Shown here piece by piece: positions 10,958 to 18,914 of a DNA stretch of 32,028 bases. A program made the position numbers and the translations under genes. The notes below the pieces were generated by a model. The model saw nothing but the letters and a program-made list of their open reading frames with translations. It was not told the origin of the DNA and made no database searches. Source of the DNA: Akkermansiaceae bacterium (GTDB lineage: Bacteria > Verrucomicrobiota > Verrucomicrobiia > Verrucomicrobiales > Akkermansiaceae). Each line of letters opens with the position of its first letter. Position 1 is the first letter of the stretch. The stretch is from NCBI GenBank assembly GCA_903827375.1, contig CAIKHZ010000164.1, positions 1 through 32,028 of the forward strand, written 5' to 3'.

Positions 10958-11956
10958 ATGAATCCTCCCCATGTGGCAATTGTAGGTGCGACGGGTGCCG
11001 TCGGCGAAGAAATGCGGCTATGTCTCGAACAGCGGAATTTTCCGGTGGGCAAACTCACGTTGCTTGCCTCCGCCCGTTCGGTGGGCAAGCGCTTTCCGTT
11101 TCGAGGTGAAGAGATTGCCGTGCAGGAGCTAACCCACGGTTCGTTTGTGGGTGTGGACATCGCCTTGTTCAGCGCCGGTGGCTCGATTTCATTGGAATTC
11201 GGCCCGTCCGCCGCAGCTGCTGGCGCGGTGGTCATCGATAACTCATCTGCCTTCCGGATGGACCCGGACGTGCCCCTGGTGGTTCCAGAAATCAATCCGC
11301 TTGCCGCCAAAAATCCACCTCGCGGCATCATCGCCAACCCGAATTGTACCACCATCATCTCGCTCATGGCACTGGCCCCGCTGCACGATGCCTTCGGTCT
11401 AGCTGCAGTCATTGCCTCGAGCTACCAGGCGGTTTCCGGTTCGGGTGCCCAGGGGATTCGCGAGCTGGAAGAGCAGGTCAAAGCCATCACAGCCGGGCTG
11501 CCTTTCACGCCCAAAGTCTATCCGCGCCAAATCGCCTTCAATGTGATCCCACAAGTGGACGTCTTCACCGACAACGGATACACCAAGGAGGAAATGAAAA
11601 TGCTCCACGAAGGCCGCAAGATCCTCAGCCTGCCAACTCTCAAGGTTTCCTGCACCTGCGTCCGGGTCCCGGTCTATCGCTCTCACTCCGTCGCAATCAC
11701 CGCCCAATTCTCCCGCCCAGTCGAGGTGGCGGCTGCCCGCGCCGCCTACGCCGGCAAGCCCGGCATCCAGGTCGTCGATGATCCGGCAACCCGCTTGTTC
11801 CCAGTGCCGTTGGATACCACCGGCAAGGACGACTGCCTCGTCGGACGGATTCGCCGCAACCTCGTGCTGGACAATGCGCTGGACCTGTGGGTCGTCGGCG
11901 ATCAAGTCCGCAAGGGCGCGGCCCTCAACGCCGTGCAAATCGCCGAACTCCTGTGA
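10958..11956 (+). CDS. asd: Aspartate-semialdehyde dehydrogenase
   Basis: A 332-residue NADP-dependent enzyme that reduces aspartyl-4-phosphate to aspartate semialdehyde, the branch point to lysine/diaminopimelate, threonine and methionine. The nucleotide-binding motif GATGAVG is at residues 10-16, the catalytic cysteine is C130 in NPNCTT, and the catalytic histidine is probably H243 in VYRSHSVAI. SSYQAVSGSGAQG (about 154-166) is also typical. Length is normal for the bacterial group. The start ATG at 10958 (MNPPHVAIVGATG) is the one that puts the Rossmann motif at the N-terminus; an in-frame upstream extension to 10895 adds 21 residues with no family similarity. It stands alone, convergent with the MscS-type gene. 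Confidence 0.96.
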   Translation: MNPPHVAIVGATGAVGEEMRLCLEQRNFPVGKLTLLASARSVGKRFPFRGEEIAVQELTHGSFVGVDIALFSAGGSISLEFGPSAAAAGAVVIDNSSAFRMDPDVPLVVPEINPLAAKNPPRGIIANPNCTTIISLMALAPLHDAFGLAAVIASSYQAVSGSGAQGIRELEEQVKAITAGLPFTPKVYPRQIAFNVIPQVDVFTDNGYTKEEMKMLHEGRKILSLPTLKVSCTCVRVPVYRSHSVAITAQFSRPVEVAAARAAYAGKPGIQVVDDPATRLFPVPLDTTGKDDCLVGRIRRNLVLDNALDLWVVGDQVRKGAALNAVQIAELL

Positions 11957-12010
11957 CGAGGTTTGGCGCTACTAAGGGTCTGGGAAATAGCGACTGTGGC
12001 AAAGCATCTG

Positions 12011-12053
12011 AGATGGCTTGTAGAGGCGTGTCTATGACCGCCGCTGCCAATGA
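12011..12053 (+). repeat. Dispersed ~42-nt intergenic repeat, second full copy
   Basis: It begins AGATGGCTTGTAG and ends CGCTGCCAATGA. It aligns end to end with the minus-strand copy at 1019-1060, with differences concentrated in the hairpin middle. It lies between two convergent genes. About 50 bases on, GATTC-gtc-GAATC followed by TGCCGCTAC (12106-12126) may be part of a related element. Confidence 0.6.
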
Positions 12054-12123
12054 AATGACGATTGCCGGATTAGCGCTCCGTTGGACGTGCAGAGGTCGAG
12101 TCTGTGATTCGTCGAATCTGCCG

Positions 12124-14394
12124 CTACGATGTGGGCATGCCAATGCCGGCATCCGCAAGGGGTTTCTCGATCATCAGCCGCAGGTCGCTGGCGACAACCG
12201 CGGCGTTGACCGGTCCACTCAAATCGAGCCAAAAATAAAGACCAAAGAGCATGGCACTCTCGCCGAAGTCCTCAAACACAGCAAAGGGTGCAGGATCTTT
12301 GCAAACCAAGCCATGGCGGCGAGCGGCTTCGGTTAGTATGGCCATCACCTGGGCCGCCGGGCTGCCGTAGGGCACGCCCAAGCGCAGTGAGCGGCGCATT
12401 CGGGTGTTAGAAAGGGTTCGGTTGCTCACCCGGCTGTCGAGGAACACCGAGTTGGGAACCATCGTTTCCACGTCATCAGGCCCCCGCAGCACCGAGGAGC
12501 GCGTGTTGATCTCGATGATCGTGCCGATGATACCATCAACTTCAACAATGTCTCCTACGCGCACTTTCCGCTCAACCAGCACAATGATGCCACTGATGAA
12601 ATTTTTAATCAGAGTTTGGGTGCCGAAACCCAGACCGATGGCCAGGGCCCCACCGAAAAATGCAAATACAGTCAGCGGGATGCGCAAAAAACCAAGGGTG
12701 GCAATGACCAGACACGCGCCGACGACGATCATGCCCCAATTGCGCAAAGTGCGGGCCTGGGCATCCGCCAGATGGCCGCGAGTGACCAAGCCACGATGCA
12801 GCCGCCTCGCAATGAATGAAGCCATCCCGTAGGCGATTAGGAAGAACAACGCGGCACGCAGCAGCATGCCAAGGGTGACGGAAATCTTGCCGGTGATCGT
12901 CTGGCCATCCACCTCCACCTTGTCGTCAAAGCTCATCACCTTGAAGGACCAGATTTTTTTTGCAGTGCTCCAAGCGCTGCTGCCAAGAGTGGCAAGGCGG
13001 GCCGAAAACCCTTGTTTGTCCGGTTCCGGCGTGTATTCGAGAATCCAGCGTTTGACCAATTTGCGCTGGGTTTCAACCGCCTGCGAGAGCCGTTGGAACA
13101 GAGCGAGTTTATCGCTGGTGTATGCCCGCTGCTCGTTGAGCAAGCCGTAGAGCGCGTCCTCAGAACTCAATGCGGCAGCCCGTGCTTCAAGCTTGCTGAA
13201 ATCTGCTGCTGTCCTGGCGAGTTCATCATCAACCACGTTGACCCAAGCCCACAGGTTCTCGCGCGGCACGCCGAGCGCGTCAAGGGCCTGCGTCCGCTGG
13301 CGGGGGGTCTTTGCATCAACAAGGGAGCGCCTGTCCTGATAGGCCTTGAGGGTGATATTTTCCAGCTGCTGCAGGCTTTCCAGCCCCTCGCTGAGCGCCT
13401 GCATCGTTTCCACCCGGCCCTCAGCGACCTCCAAGCGATACTTGGCGAGTTCCACTCCAGGCGCATCGGCGGTGGTGGTGGCGGCGGTACCAGTCAACGC
13501 GGAGAGAGCCGCCTGAGCCTGATTGCGGGCGCTGAGGGCCGCTTTGAGCTTTTTGGAAACTGAGTCGATTTCCTTGCGGATCGCTTGTTTGCGTTCCTCT
13601 GAGATTTTGGTGAGCTTTACAAAATCCTCGTCGTTGAATCGGGCATCCGCTTTGGCGATCTTCACCTGTCGCTCAAGCAGCCCAAGATCGATTTTCGCAG
13701 TTGCAATGCGGTCCTGGTGGCTGTCGATCAAGCTCTGGATCAAGCCGGCACGCAGCGCCATCACCCGGGAATGCTCGCGGGCAGCGTCCAATCGCCACTT
13801 GGCTGTGGCCACCGAGTCGCCGCCAGCCTTTTTAACCTCGCCAAGGGCATTGCTGACAGTATCCTCGGCGGCTTTGGTTTCTGCCACGATGCTGGCGAGA
13901 AGGCGCTGGTAATTCGATAACGTGGAGTCGAACGAGCCAAGCGTGGCGTTAAGTGCATCGCGCTCATTGAGCAGATCGTCAATGAGCAGCAGTGAATACG
14001 GCGGCTTTTGCTTGAATCCCGTCCAAGCGGCTTCATTGGCTCGTGCTGCATCAAGCGCCTTGCGGGCATCCTCGACGACGGAGAAATTCTTGAGTGTGCG
14101 GGTGGTGGCCAGCACCATTTGCTCGAGATCGCGGCGGCGATTGTCGAATTCCTCGGTGCTGATGCCTTCGGGCAGAGCGGCGGCCGCGCCGGGCGCATCC
14201 AAGCGTGCCAGTGTCTCGCGGGCTTCCTGGTCCCATTGCACCGTTCGGGTGCGGGCGTCCTCCGCCTTCTCCGGGGCCTTGGGCTTTGTGCCCTCGACAG
14301 TTGCCGCCGCCTGATTCAGGATCGCATTCTGGCTTGGCGCGGAATGCGCCAACGCAATCAGAACCAAGCAGCACCCAACAATGCACCGACGCAT
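12124..14394 (-). CDS. Large mechanosensitive channel of the MscS family with a periplasmic coiled-coil domain
   Basis: A 756-residue protein. The signal peptide is at about 1-23 (MRRCIVGCCLVLIALAHSAPS). Residues about 30-480 are long charged, Ala/Leu-rich helices predicted to be coiled coil. Then come three hydrophobic segments (about 500-525, 540-560 and 565-590). The third, with FFGGALAIGLGFGTQTLIKNF, is the MscS pore helix, and a beta domain with VERKVRVGDIVEVDGIIG follows. The layout resembles MscK/MscM-type channels that release solutes on hypo-osmotic shock. The start was set at 14394 because a signal peptide follows directly; a longer frame would run back through ssb. It starts 46 bases after the ssb stop and may be co-transcribed with it. 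The C-terminus ends early, right after GIGMPTS. Confidence 0.88.
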   Translation of the reverse strand: MRRCIVGCCLVLIALAHSAPSQNAILNQAAATVEGTKPKAPEKAEDARTRTVQWDQEARETLARLDAPGAAAALPEGISTEEFDNRRRDLEQMVLATTRTLKNFSVVEDARKALDAARANEAAWTGFKQKPPYSLLLIDDLLNERDALNATLGSFDSTLSNYQRLLASIVAETKAAEDTVSNALGEVKKAGGDSVATAKWRLDAAREHSRVMALRAGLIQSLIDSHQDRIATAKIDLGLLERQVKIAKADARFNDEDFVKLTKISEERKQAIRKEIDSVSKKLKAALSARNQAQAALSALTGTAATTTADAPGVELAKYRLEVAEGRVETMQALSEGLESLQQLENITLKAYQDRRSLVDAKTPRQRTQALDALGVPRENLWAWVNVVDDELARTAADFSKLEARAAALSSEDALYGLLNEQRAYTSDKLALFQRLSQAVETQRKLVKRWILEYTPEPDKQGFSARLATLGSSAWSTAKKIWSFKVMSFDDKVEVDGQTITGKISVTLGMLLRAALFFLIAYGMASFIARRLHRGLVTRGHLADAQARTLRNWGMIVVGACLVIATLGFLRIPLTVFAFFGGALAIGLGFGTQTLIKNFISGIIVLVERKVRVGDIVEVDGIIGTIIEINTRSSVLRGPDDVETMVPNSVFLDSRVSNRTLSNTRMRRSLRLGVPYGSPAAQVMAILTEAARRHGLVCKDPAPFAVFEDFGESAMLFGLYFWLDLSGPVNAAVVASDLRLMIEKPLADAGIGMPTS

Positions 14395-14440
14395 TAAGGC
14401 TCTCAATAGCGGCGAGGTTGCTGAATCCACAGATTCAATC

Positions 14441-14980
14441 TCAGAACGGAATGTCGTCCTCTTCGGCAAAATCATCGGCAGGCGCCGCTGATGCACCTTG
14501 CTGCTGGGGCGGCCCGCTGCGCTGGGGTGGTCCGCTGCGCTGCTGTTGGGGGGCTTGGTGCTGTCCACCCTGATAGGATCCGCCACCCGAACCGCCTTGA
14601 TATGAGCCACCCGTGCTGTTGCCCGCGCCTCCACCATTGCCACCCTTGCCGTCTGGCAGAAATTGCAGTGTTTCACCTATGACCTTCAGCTTGCTCCGCT
14701 TCTTGCCGGTCTCCTTGTCATCCCAAGTATCCATTTGGAGGCGGCCTTCAATGTAGGCCAGGCGGCCCTTGCTAAGGTATTGCTGCGCCAACTCGGCATG
14801 GCGGCCCCATAGCGTCACCTCGACGAAGATGGTTTCTTCTTGGCGAACGTTTTGCTCGTTGTTCCAGATGCGATTGATCGCCAGTGTGATATCGGCCACT
14901 GCTGTGCCCTTGGGGGTGTAGCGCAATTCGGGGTCCCGGGTGAGGTTGCCGATGAGCATGACTTTGTTTAAATTGGCCAT
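14441..14980 (-). CDS. ssb: Single-stranded DNA-binding protein
   Basis: A 179-residue SSB. The OB-fold covers about 1-110 (MANLNKVMLIGNLTRDPELR, then IFVEVTLWGRHAELAQQYL and GRLQMDTW). A flexible Gly/Gln/Pro-rich linker follows (about 115-165), and the acidic tip ends DDIPF, the motif that recruits partner proteins. It binds single-stranded DNA as a tetramer during replication, repair and recombination. It follows rpsF on the same strand with a 72-base gap, the common bacterial rpsF-ssb arrangement. The leader just before the ATG is pyrimidine-rich with no Shine-Dalgarno. Confidence 0.97.
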   Translation of the reverse strand: MANLNKVMLIGNLTRDPELRYTPKGTAVADITLAINRIWNNEQNVRQEETIFVEVTLWGRHAELAQQYLSKGRLAYIEGRLQMDTWDDKETGKKRSKLKVIGETLQFLPDGKGGNGGGAGNSTGGSYQGGSGGGSYQGGQHQAPQQQRSGPPQRSGPPQQQGASAAPADDFAEEDDIPF

Positions 14981-15052
14981 AACTGGGAGGAACTGGAGGT
15001 TTCAAGGGATCGTAACGCCGACGCACGCCGCTGGTCAGCGCGACCGCCGGGT

Positions 15053-15340
15053 TCAGGCGACGCGTTGGAAATGCTGCAAGTGAACTTTTCCGTTGAGGCG
15101 CAGCCGGGCCTGAAGCTTGGACACGATCTCGGGGCTGCCGGTGAAGATGTAGTTGACGTAGTGGCCGGCTTCAAGGTGGCGGGCGTTGTAGGCGAATTGA
15201 CGGCGGCCGAGTTGGGCAACCTTGTCGATTGCGCCGCCTTCGGCTTCGATTTCACGGGCGATGGAACTGACGAGTTCATCGAGAGTTCCGTCCAGGGACT
15301 TGGTGTTAAGGACGATCAGACCTTGGTATTTGCGACTCAT
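15053..15340 (-). CDS. rpsF: Small ribosomal subunit protein bS6
   Basis: A 95-residue protein matching bS6 in length and layout. It starts MSRKYQGLIVLNTKSLDGTLDEL, continues with GGAIDKVAQLGRRQFAYNARHLEAGHYVNYIFTG-type residues, and has the single alpha/beta ferredoxin-like domain. bS6 sits in the 30S platform beside bS18. The start was placed at the ATG at 15340, where similarity begins; its first 35 bases lie inside the 3' end of pth, suggesting translational coupling. The usual followers rpsR and rplI are not found after ssb. Confidence 0.95.
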   Translation of the reverse strand: MSRKYQGLIVLNTKSLDGTLDELVSSIAREIEAEGGAIDKVAQLGRRQFAYNARHLEAGHYVNYIFTGSPEIVSKLQARLRLNGKVHLQHFQRVA

Positions 15341-15926
15341 CGGTGGGTGGATTGGGTGGATTGCTGCGGGGGTGATAGAGGTTCGCCGCGGCGGCGATAC
15401 CTTGTGAACGCGCAACCTGCACCGCTTCCAGCCCCATGGCAAGCATGTTTTCACACATCGGCTGTTCTGCTGCTGTGAACGTACCCAGCACATGGCCTAC
15501 CATGTCGGCTGGCTCGCTGGCACCGATGCCAAGTTTGAGGCGGGGAAAATCGTCGCGGCCAAGGTGTTGGAGAATGGAATTGATGCCGTTGTGGCCTCCA
15601 GCCGAGCCTTTTTCGCGAAAACGCAGAGCCCCCAGCGGCAGGGAAGCATCGTCATAGACAACGAGCATCTGTTCCGGAGCCCATTTATAATAAGAGAGGA
15701 TTTGCTGCACGGCCCGCCCGCTGAGGTTCATGAATGTCTGAGGCTTCAGCAATAACGTGCCGCTTCCGGCCAGTTTCGCTAGATGGCTCTGCCATCGCGG
15801 CATCGTCTGAAATACCGCCCCTTCGGCCGCTGCCAAACGCTCCACCAACATGAAGCCGACGTTGTGGCGGGTTGACGCGTATTGCCGCCCAGGGTTGCCG
15901 AGGCCGACGATGAGGGAAAAGGACAT
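15306..15926 (-). CDS. pth: Peptidyl-tRNA hydrolase
   Basis: A 206-residue enzyme that frees tRNA from peptidyl-tRNAs dropped by ribosomes. Family residues are in place: N11 in VGLGNPG, catalytic H21 in STRHNVGF, the Asp in VVYDDASLPLG (about 94-95), FMNLSG, and GSAGGHNGINSI. The start at 15926 (MSFSLIVGLGNPG) is the family start; the open frame continues upstream but without similarity. The last part overlaps rpsF by 35 bases. The tail after about residue 175 (AANLYHPRSNPPNPP) is not conserved in the family. Its start codon lies in the CATG at 15924-15927, which on the other strand is the likely start of the HTH gene. Confidence 0.96.
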   Translation of the reverse strand: MSFSLIVGLGNPGRQYASTRHNVGFMLVERLAAAEGAVFQTMPRWQSHLAKLAGSGTLLLKPQTFMNLSGRAVQQILSYYKWAPEQMLVVYDDASLPLGALRFREKGSAGGHNGINSILQHLGRDDFPRLKLGIGASEPADMVGHVLGTFTAAEQPMCENMLAMGLEAVQVARSQGIAAAANLYHPRSNPPNPPTDESQIPRSDRP

Positions 15927-16269
15927 GCCCGAAAAGATAGCCAGCTCATCCCTTCTGCAAAGCAGGGTTTTGGTCAAACCGGCGATTTTGTCATTCGGCT
16001 GGCTGAAGAGGGGAAGACTGGAGACAGCCGCCTTGACCCCGCCCGAGTCTTCCACCTGCGGAGAATTCCAAGCGGACCCCGCCGTCATCCGCAAAGCCAT
16101 GGGGTTGTCCCAAACGGAATTTGCCCGTCTGCTTGCCGTGAGTGTCCGCACCCTTCACAAATGGGAACAACACGCCAGTCGTCCAAGCGGTGCCGCCGAA
16201 TCCCTGCTTAAAGTCGCTGCCGCCAATCCTCATGCAGTCCGTCATGCTCTCTGCTCCCGAGTCACTTGA
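15925..16269 (+). CDS. HTH (XRE-like) protein resembling NadS/HigA antitoxins, orphan and possibly decayed
   Basis: A 114-residue frame if read from the ATG at 15925. Residues about 49-108 form a helix-turn-helix domain typical of NadS/HigA-type antitoxins: VIRKAMGLSQTEFARLLAVS, then VRTLHKWEQ, a basic turn, and GAAESLLKVAAANPHAVRHAL. The first ~48 residues do not look like the usual short N-terminus of this family, so an upstream frameshift or a different start is possible. No toxin gene is beside it: pth lies divergently on one side, rlmN convergently on the other. A stable orphan regulator or the remnant of a toxin-antitoxin pair both fit. No ribosome binding site is visible. Confidence 0.5.
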   Translation: MPEKIASSSLLQSRVLVKPAILSFGWLKRGRLETAALTPPESSTCGEFQADPAVIRKAMGLSQTEFARLLAVSVRTLHKWEQHASRPSGAAESLLKVAAANPHAVRHALCSRVT

Positions 16270-16284
16270 ATGAACACGTTCATT
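16269..16284. repeat. Palindrome AATGAAC-ac-GTTCATT just after the HTH gene stop
   Basis: Seven-base arms with a two-base centre. The first base overlaps the last base of the HTH stop codon. HTH proteins of this size often bind such operators, but here the site is downstream of the gene, so autoregulation is not the obvious reading. Confidence 0.5.
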
Positions 16285-16294
16285 TTCAAAGAGT

Positions 16295-16314
16295 TGAAAA
16301 ACAGCTGTTTTTCA
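16295..16314. terminator. Perfect 20-bp palindrome at the end of rlmN, candidate bidirectional terminator
   Basis: TGAAAAACAGCTGTTTTTCA is self-complementary over 20 bases and covers the rlmN stop codon (16312-16314). On either strand an A-run pairs with a T-run around CAGCTG, as in short bidirectional terminators between convergent genes. The stem is weak because it is mostly A/T, and a hairpin would need to sacrifice the central bases as loop. A protein-binding site is an alternative. Confidence 0.45.
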
Positions 16315-17388
16315 TTCCACTGCGGCCAGGCGCTTGGCGGCCTGCAATTGCCCGCAGCCGGCAGTCACGTCGATGCCGCGACGCTGCCGAAATGTGCAAG
16401 GAAAACCGGCGGCCCGCAAGACACGCTGAAAGGCGTGGCCGGCCGTGCTGGGCACTCCGCCAAAGCCACTCGTCGGGTTGAGTGGGATGAGGTTGATGTG
16501 GACGTCCATGCCGCTGAGCAAGTCAGCCAGCCGGGCAGCTGTTTCCAATGAATCGTTGCAACCTGCCACCAAGGTCCATTCGATGAAAATGCGCCTGCCA
16601 GTGAGCATGCCGTAGGTCCGGCAAGCCGCGATCAATTCACCTAATCCCCATTGCTTGCTTGCAGGCACTAATGCCGCCCGTTCAGCCTCCGTAGAGCCAT
16701 GCAAACTCACCGCGAGGCGGTAAGGACTGCCTTCAGAGGCCATGCGTAAGATCCCGGGCACCACTCCCACGGTACTGATGGAAATTTTGGATGGCCCAAT
16801 GTTGATGCCGCGGACGTTGGCAATCGCATCAAGCGCTTGCATCACTGCCGCGTAGTTATGCAGCGGTTCGCCCATGCCCATCAGCACGAGGTTGCGTAGG
16901 CGCCGCTGTGGCTGGCTGTTCCGCAGCACACGACGCACATGCTGAACCTGGGCAATGATCTCTCCTGCCCTAAGGTGGCGAACAAATCCCATCTGGCCGG
17001 TCGCGCAAAATACACAGCCCATCGCGCAGCCCACCTGGCTGCTTACACAAGCGGTGTAGCGACCATCGTAACCCATCAACACCGTCTCCACGCAATGGCC
17101 GTCGCCTAGCCGTAGCAGGTACTTGCGGGTCAGCAAATCACTGCTGTGGGATTCCGTCACTACTTCCGGCACATCGAGGAAAAACCTTTTGCCTTCACCC
17201 ACTGCGCTTTCCAGCCAGCGCTGCAACGGTGGCGAAAATTGGCTCGTCGGTTCCAGTTCGCCATGATAGTGCAAGGCTCGCCACAGCGCTTTTGCATGAT
17301 GCGTGGAGACCTCAGCCGCCCGCAACTCACTCTCAATCGCGGCAAAGCCAAGGTCGTACAGGGAGATGCGGGGTAAACTCTCAATCAT
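16312..17388 (-). CDS. rlmN: Dual-specificity RNA methyltransferase RlmN (23S rRNA A2503 / tRNA A37)
   Basis: A 358-residue radical SAM enzyme. The 4Fe-4S cysteines are C121, C125 and C128 (CAMGCVFC), LVLMGMGEPLHNY is the SAM-contact region, and the C-terminal methyl-relay cysteine is C345 in DVTAGCGQL, paired in the family with the cysteine near SQVGC or the N-terminal region. It adds a C2 methyl group to adenosine in 23S rRNA and some tRNAs. The start was placed at 17388 because AGGA lies at proper spacing (five bases between it and the ATG); the ATG at 17394 would put the AGG directly against the start. This is one of very few genes here with a recognisable Shine-Dalgarno. Confidence 0.95.
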   Translation of the reverse strand: MIESLPRISLYDLGFAAIESELRAAEVSTHHAKALWRALHYHGELEPTSQFSPPLQRWLESAVGEGKRFFLDVPEVVTESHSSDLLTRKYLLRLGDGHCVETVLMGYDGRYTACVSSQVGCAMGCVFCATGQMGFVRHLRAGEIIAQVQHVRRVLRNSQPQRRLRNLVLMGMGEPLHNYAAVMQALDAIANVRGINIGPSKISISTVGVVPGILRMASEGSPYRLAVSLHGSTEAERAALVPASKQWGLGELIAACRTYGMLTGRRIFIEWTLVAGCNDSLETAARLADLLSGMDVHINLIPLNPTSGFGGVPSTAGHAFQRVLRAAGFPCTFRQRRGIDVTAGCGQLQAAKRLAAVE

Positions 17389-17598
17389 GCTCATCCTAAT
17401 AATCCAGCTCACCCGCCGACAAAGCAAAAAAATCCATTATTTCAATTGCACGATCATCGAACTTCCGACGCCAAACTGAAGAGAATTAGGAGAGAACGAT
17501 GAGCCATTCAGGCGGCCATGGAGAGGCGCTTGGCATGGAAGCTCGGAAGCTGAGGGGAATTTGCAGGAGAGGAAGGACGAAATGGGCAGGGAACCGGC

Positions 17599-18876
17599 TC
17601 AGTGCAGGGCGGAGATGGTCTGGAAGATGGCGGTAATCATCAGATAGGCCATCGTGCCGATCAGACAGGCCATGATGATGAGCACGGTGGGCATGATCAG
17701 CGCCATGATGCGCTGCAGATCCTTGTCGAGCTCCTTGTCATAGCGCTCTGCGGCGCGGCGCAGTGAAATATCGATTTTACCGGTTTGCTCCCCCACTGAG
17801 ACCATGTCGATAAGCAAGGGCGGGAATGCGCCGCTACGGATCAGGGCCTTGGAAAACGAGCGACCATCGCCAACTTGTTCGATGACACGATCGAGCTCGA
17901 CACGCAGCGAGCGATTGTAGGTGGCATCACGCGACAACTCGAGCGCCCGTAGCAAGGGCAGGCCGTTACCCACGAGATTCGCCATAGTTTCCAAGAACTG
18001 GACGTAGAAACGGCTGGTGATGACCGGACCGACCAACGGCAGCTTGAGCTTGATGCGGTCCCACTTGGGCTTGTTGGCGTCATTGTCTTTCCACGCCTTA
18101 AAGAAGATGGCGGAGCCAATGAGTGTGACGAGCATCACGATCCACCACTTTTTGAGGAAGACGGATATGGCGATGAGGATGGCGGCACCGAGGGGCACTT
18201 TGCCGCCCGGGGTGCTCGCAATCAGGGCGGTGAGCTGCGGAATAAGAGTGGTGACAAACACAATCGAAACCGCGATGCCCGCCACAATCAGGAATATCGG
18301 ATAGATCATCGCCAGAATCAGGCGGCTCTGCAATTCAGCGAGCGTCTTGAGGTAGTGCGCCTGGCGTTTGAGAATGGTATCCAGCGCGCCGGATGCCTCG
18401 CCAGCCGCAGCCAGCGAGCAGTAGAGAGGCCCGAAACTCGGGCTGGCTTTTTTCAAAGCCACCGAGAAATTCACGCCATCGCGCACCACTTGGCGGATCT
18501 TGAAGGACACGGCTTTGAGGTTGCCGAGTTCCTGGCGGTTTTCCATGGACTTGAGGGCAGGCTCGAGTTGCAGCCCTGCGGCGAGCATGTCGGAGAGCTC
18601 TTCGGTGAAGAGCACCACTTCCTGGCGCTTGAGTTTGATCGGACCTTCCGGGATCTTGTCCTCCTTGGCGGAAGCCTGGGCTTGCTCAGGGGTCTTACCC
18701 TTCCCGTTGGGTTTTCTAACTGAGGCGGCGGCGGCAGTTGCGCTCTCGCGCAGGCTCACCGGTTGGAGGCCGCGCCGATCCAGCAGGCGCAGGGCCTCGT
18801 TGCGATCGGCGGCGTCGAACTCCCCGGAAGTGATGGATCCTTGGGCATTGAGGGCTTTGTAGGCGAACAGCGGCAT
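17599..18876 (-). CDS. Type II secretion / type IV pilus inner-membrane platform protein (GspF/PilC family)
   Basis: A 425-residue protein with two GspF domains: about 85-210 (VVLFTEELSDMLAAGLQLEPAL) and about 285-410 (FLETMANLVGNGLPLLRAL). Each is followed by membrane segments: about 210-235 (LILAMIYPIFLIVAGIAVSI), about 245-275, and a C-terminal one with VLIIMACLIGTMAYLMI. The N-terminus MPLFAYKALNAQGSITSGEFDA is the usual start of the family, followed by a low-complexity Ala/Lys linker. Platform proteins couple the cytoplasmic ATPase to pseudopilin assembly in the inner membrane. It starts 38 bases after the stop of the ATPase gene and is surely co-transcribed. Sequence does not separate secretion from pilus use. 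Confidence 0.93.
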   Translation of the reverse strand: MPLFAYKALNAQGSITSGEFDAADRNEALRLLDRRGLQPVSLRESATAAAASVRKPNGKGKTPEQAQASAKEDKIPEGPIKLKRQEVVLFTEELSDMLAAGLQLEPALKSMENRQELGNLKAVSFKIRQVVRDGVNFSVALKKASPSFGPLYCSLAAAGEASGALDTILKRQAHYLKTLAELQSRLILAMIYPIFLIVAGIAVSIVFVTTLIPQLTALIASTPGGKVPLGAAILIAISVFLKKWWIVMLVTLIGSAIFFKAWKDNDANKPKWDRIKLKLPLVGPVITSRFYVQFLETMANLVGNGLPLLRALELSRDATYNRSLRVELDRVIEQVGDGRSFSKALIRSGAFPPLLIDMVSVGEQTGKIDISLRRAAERYDKELDKDLQRIMALIMPTVLIIMACLIGTMAYLMITAIFQTISALH

Positions 18877-18914
18877 GGCGGGAAATCGGAAAGGGGCAAA
18901 AGCAGCCTGCTCAA

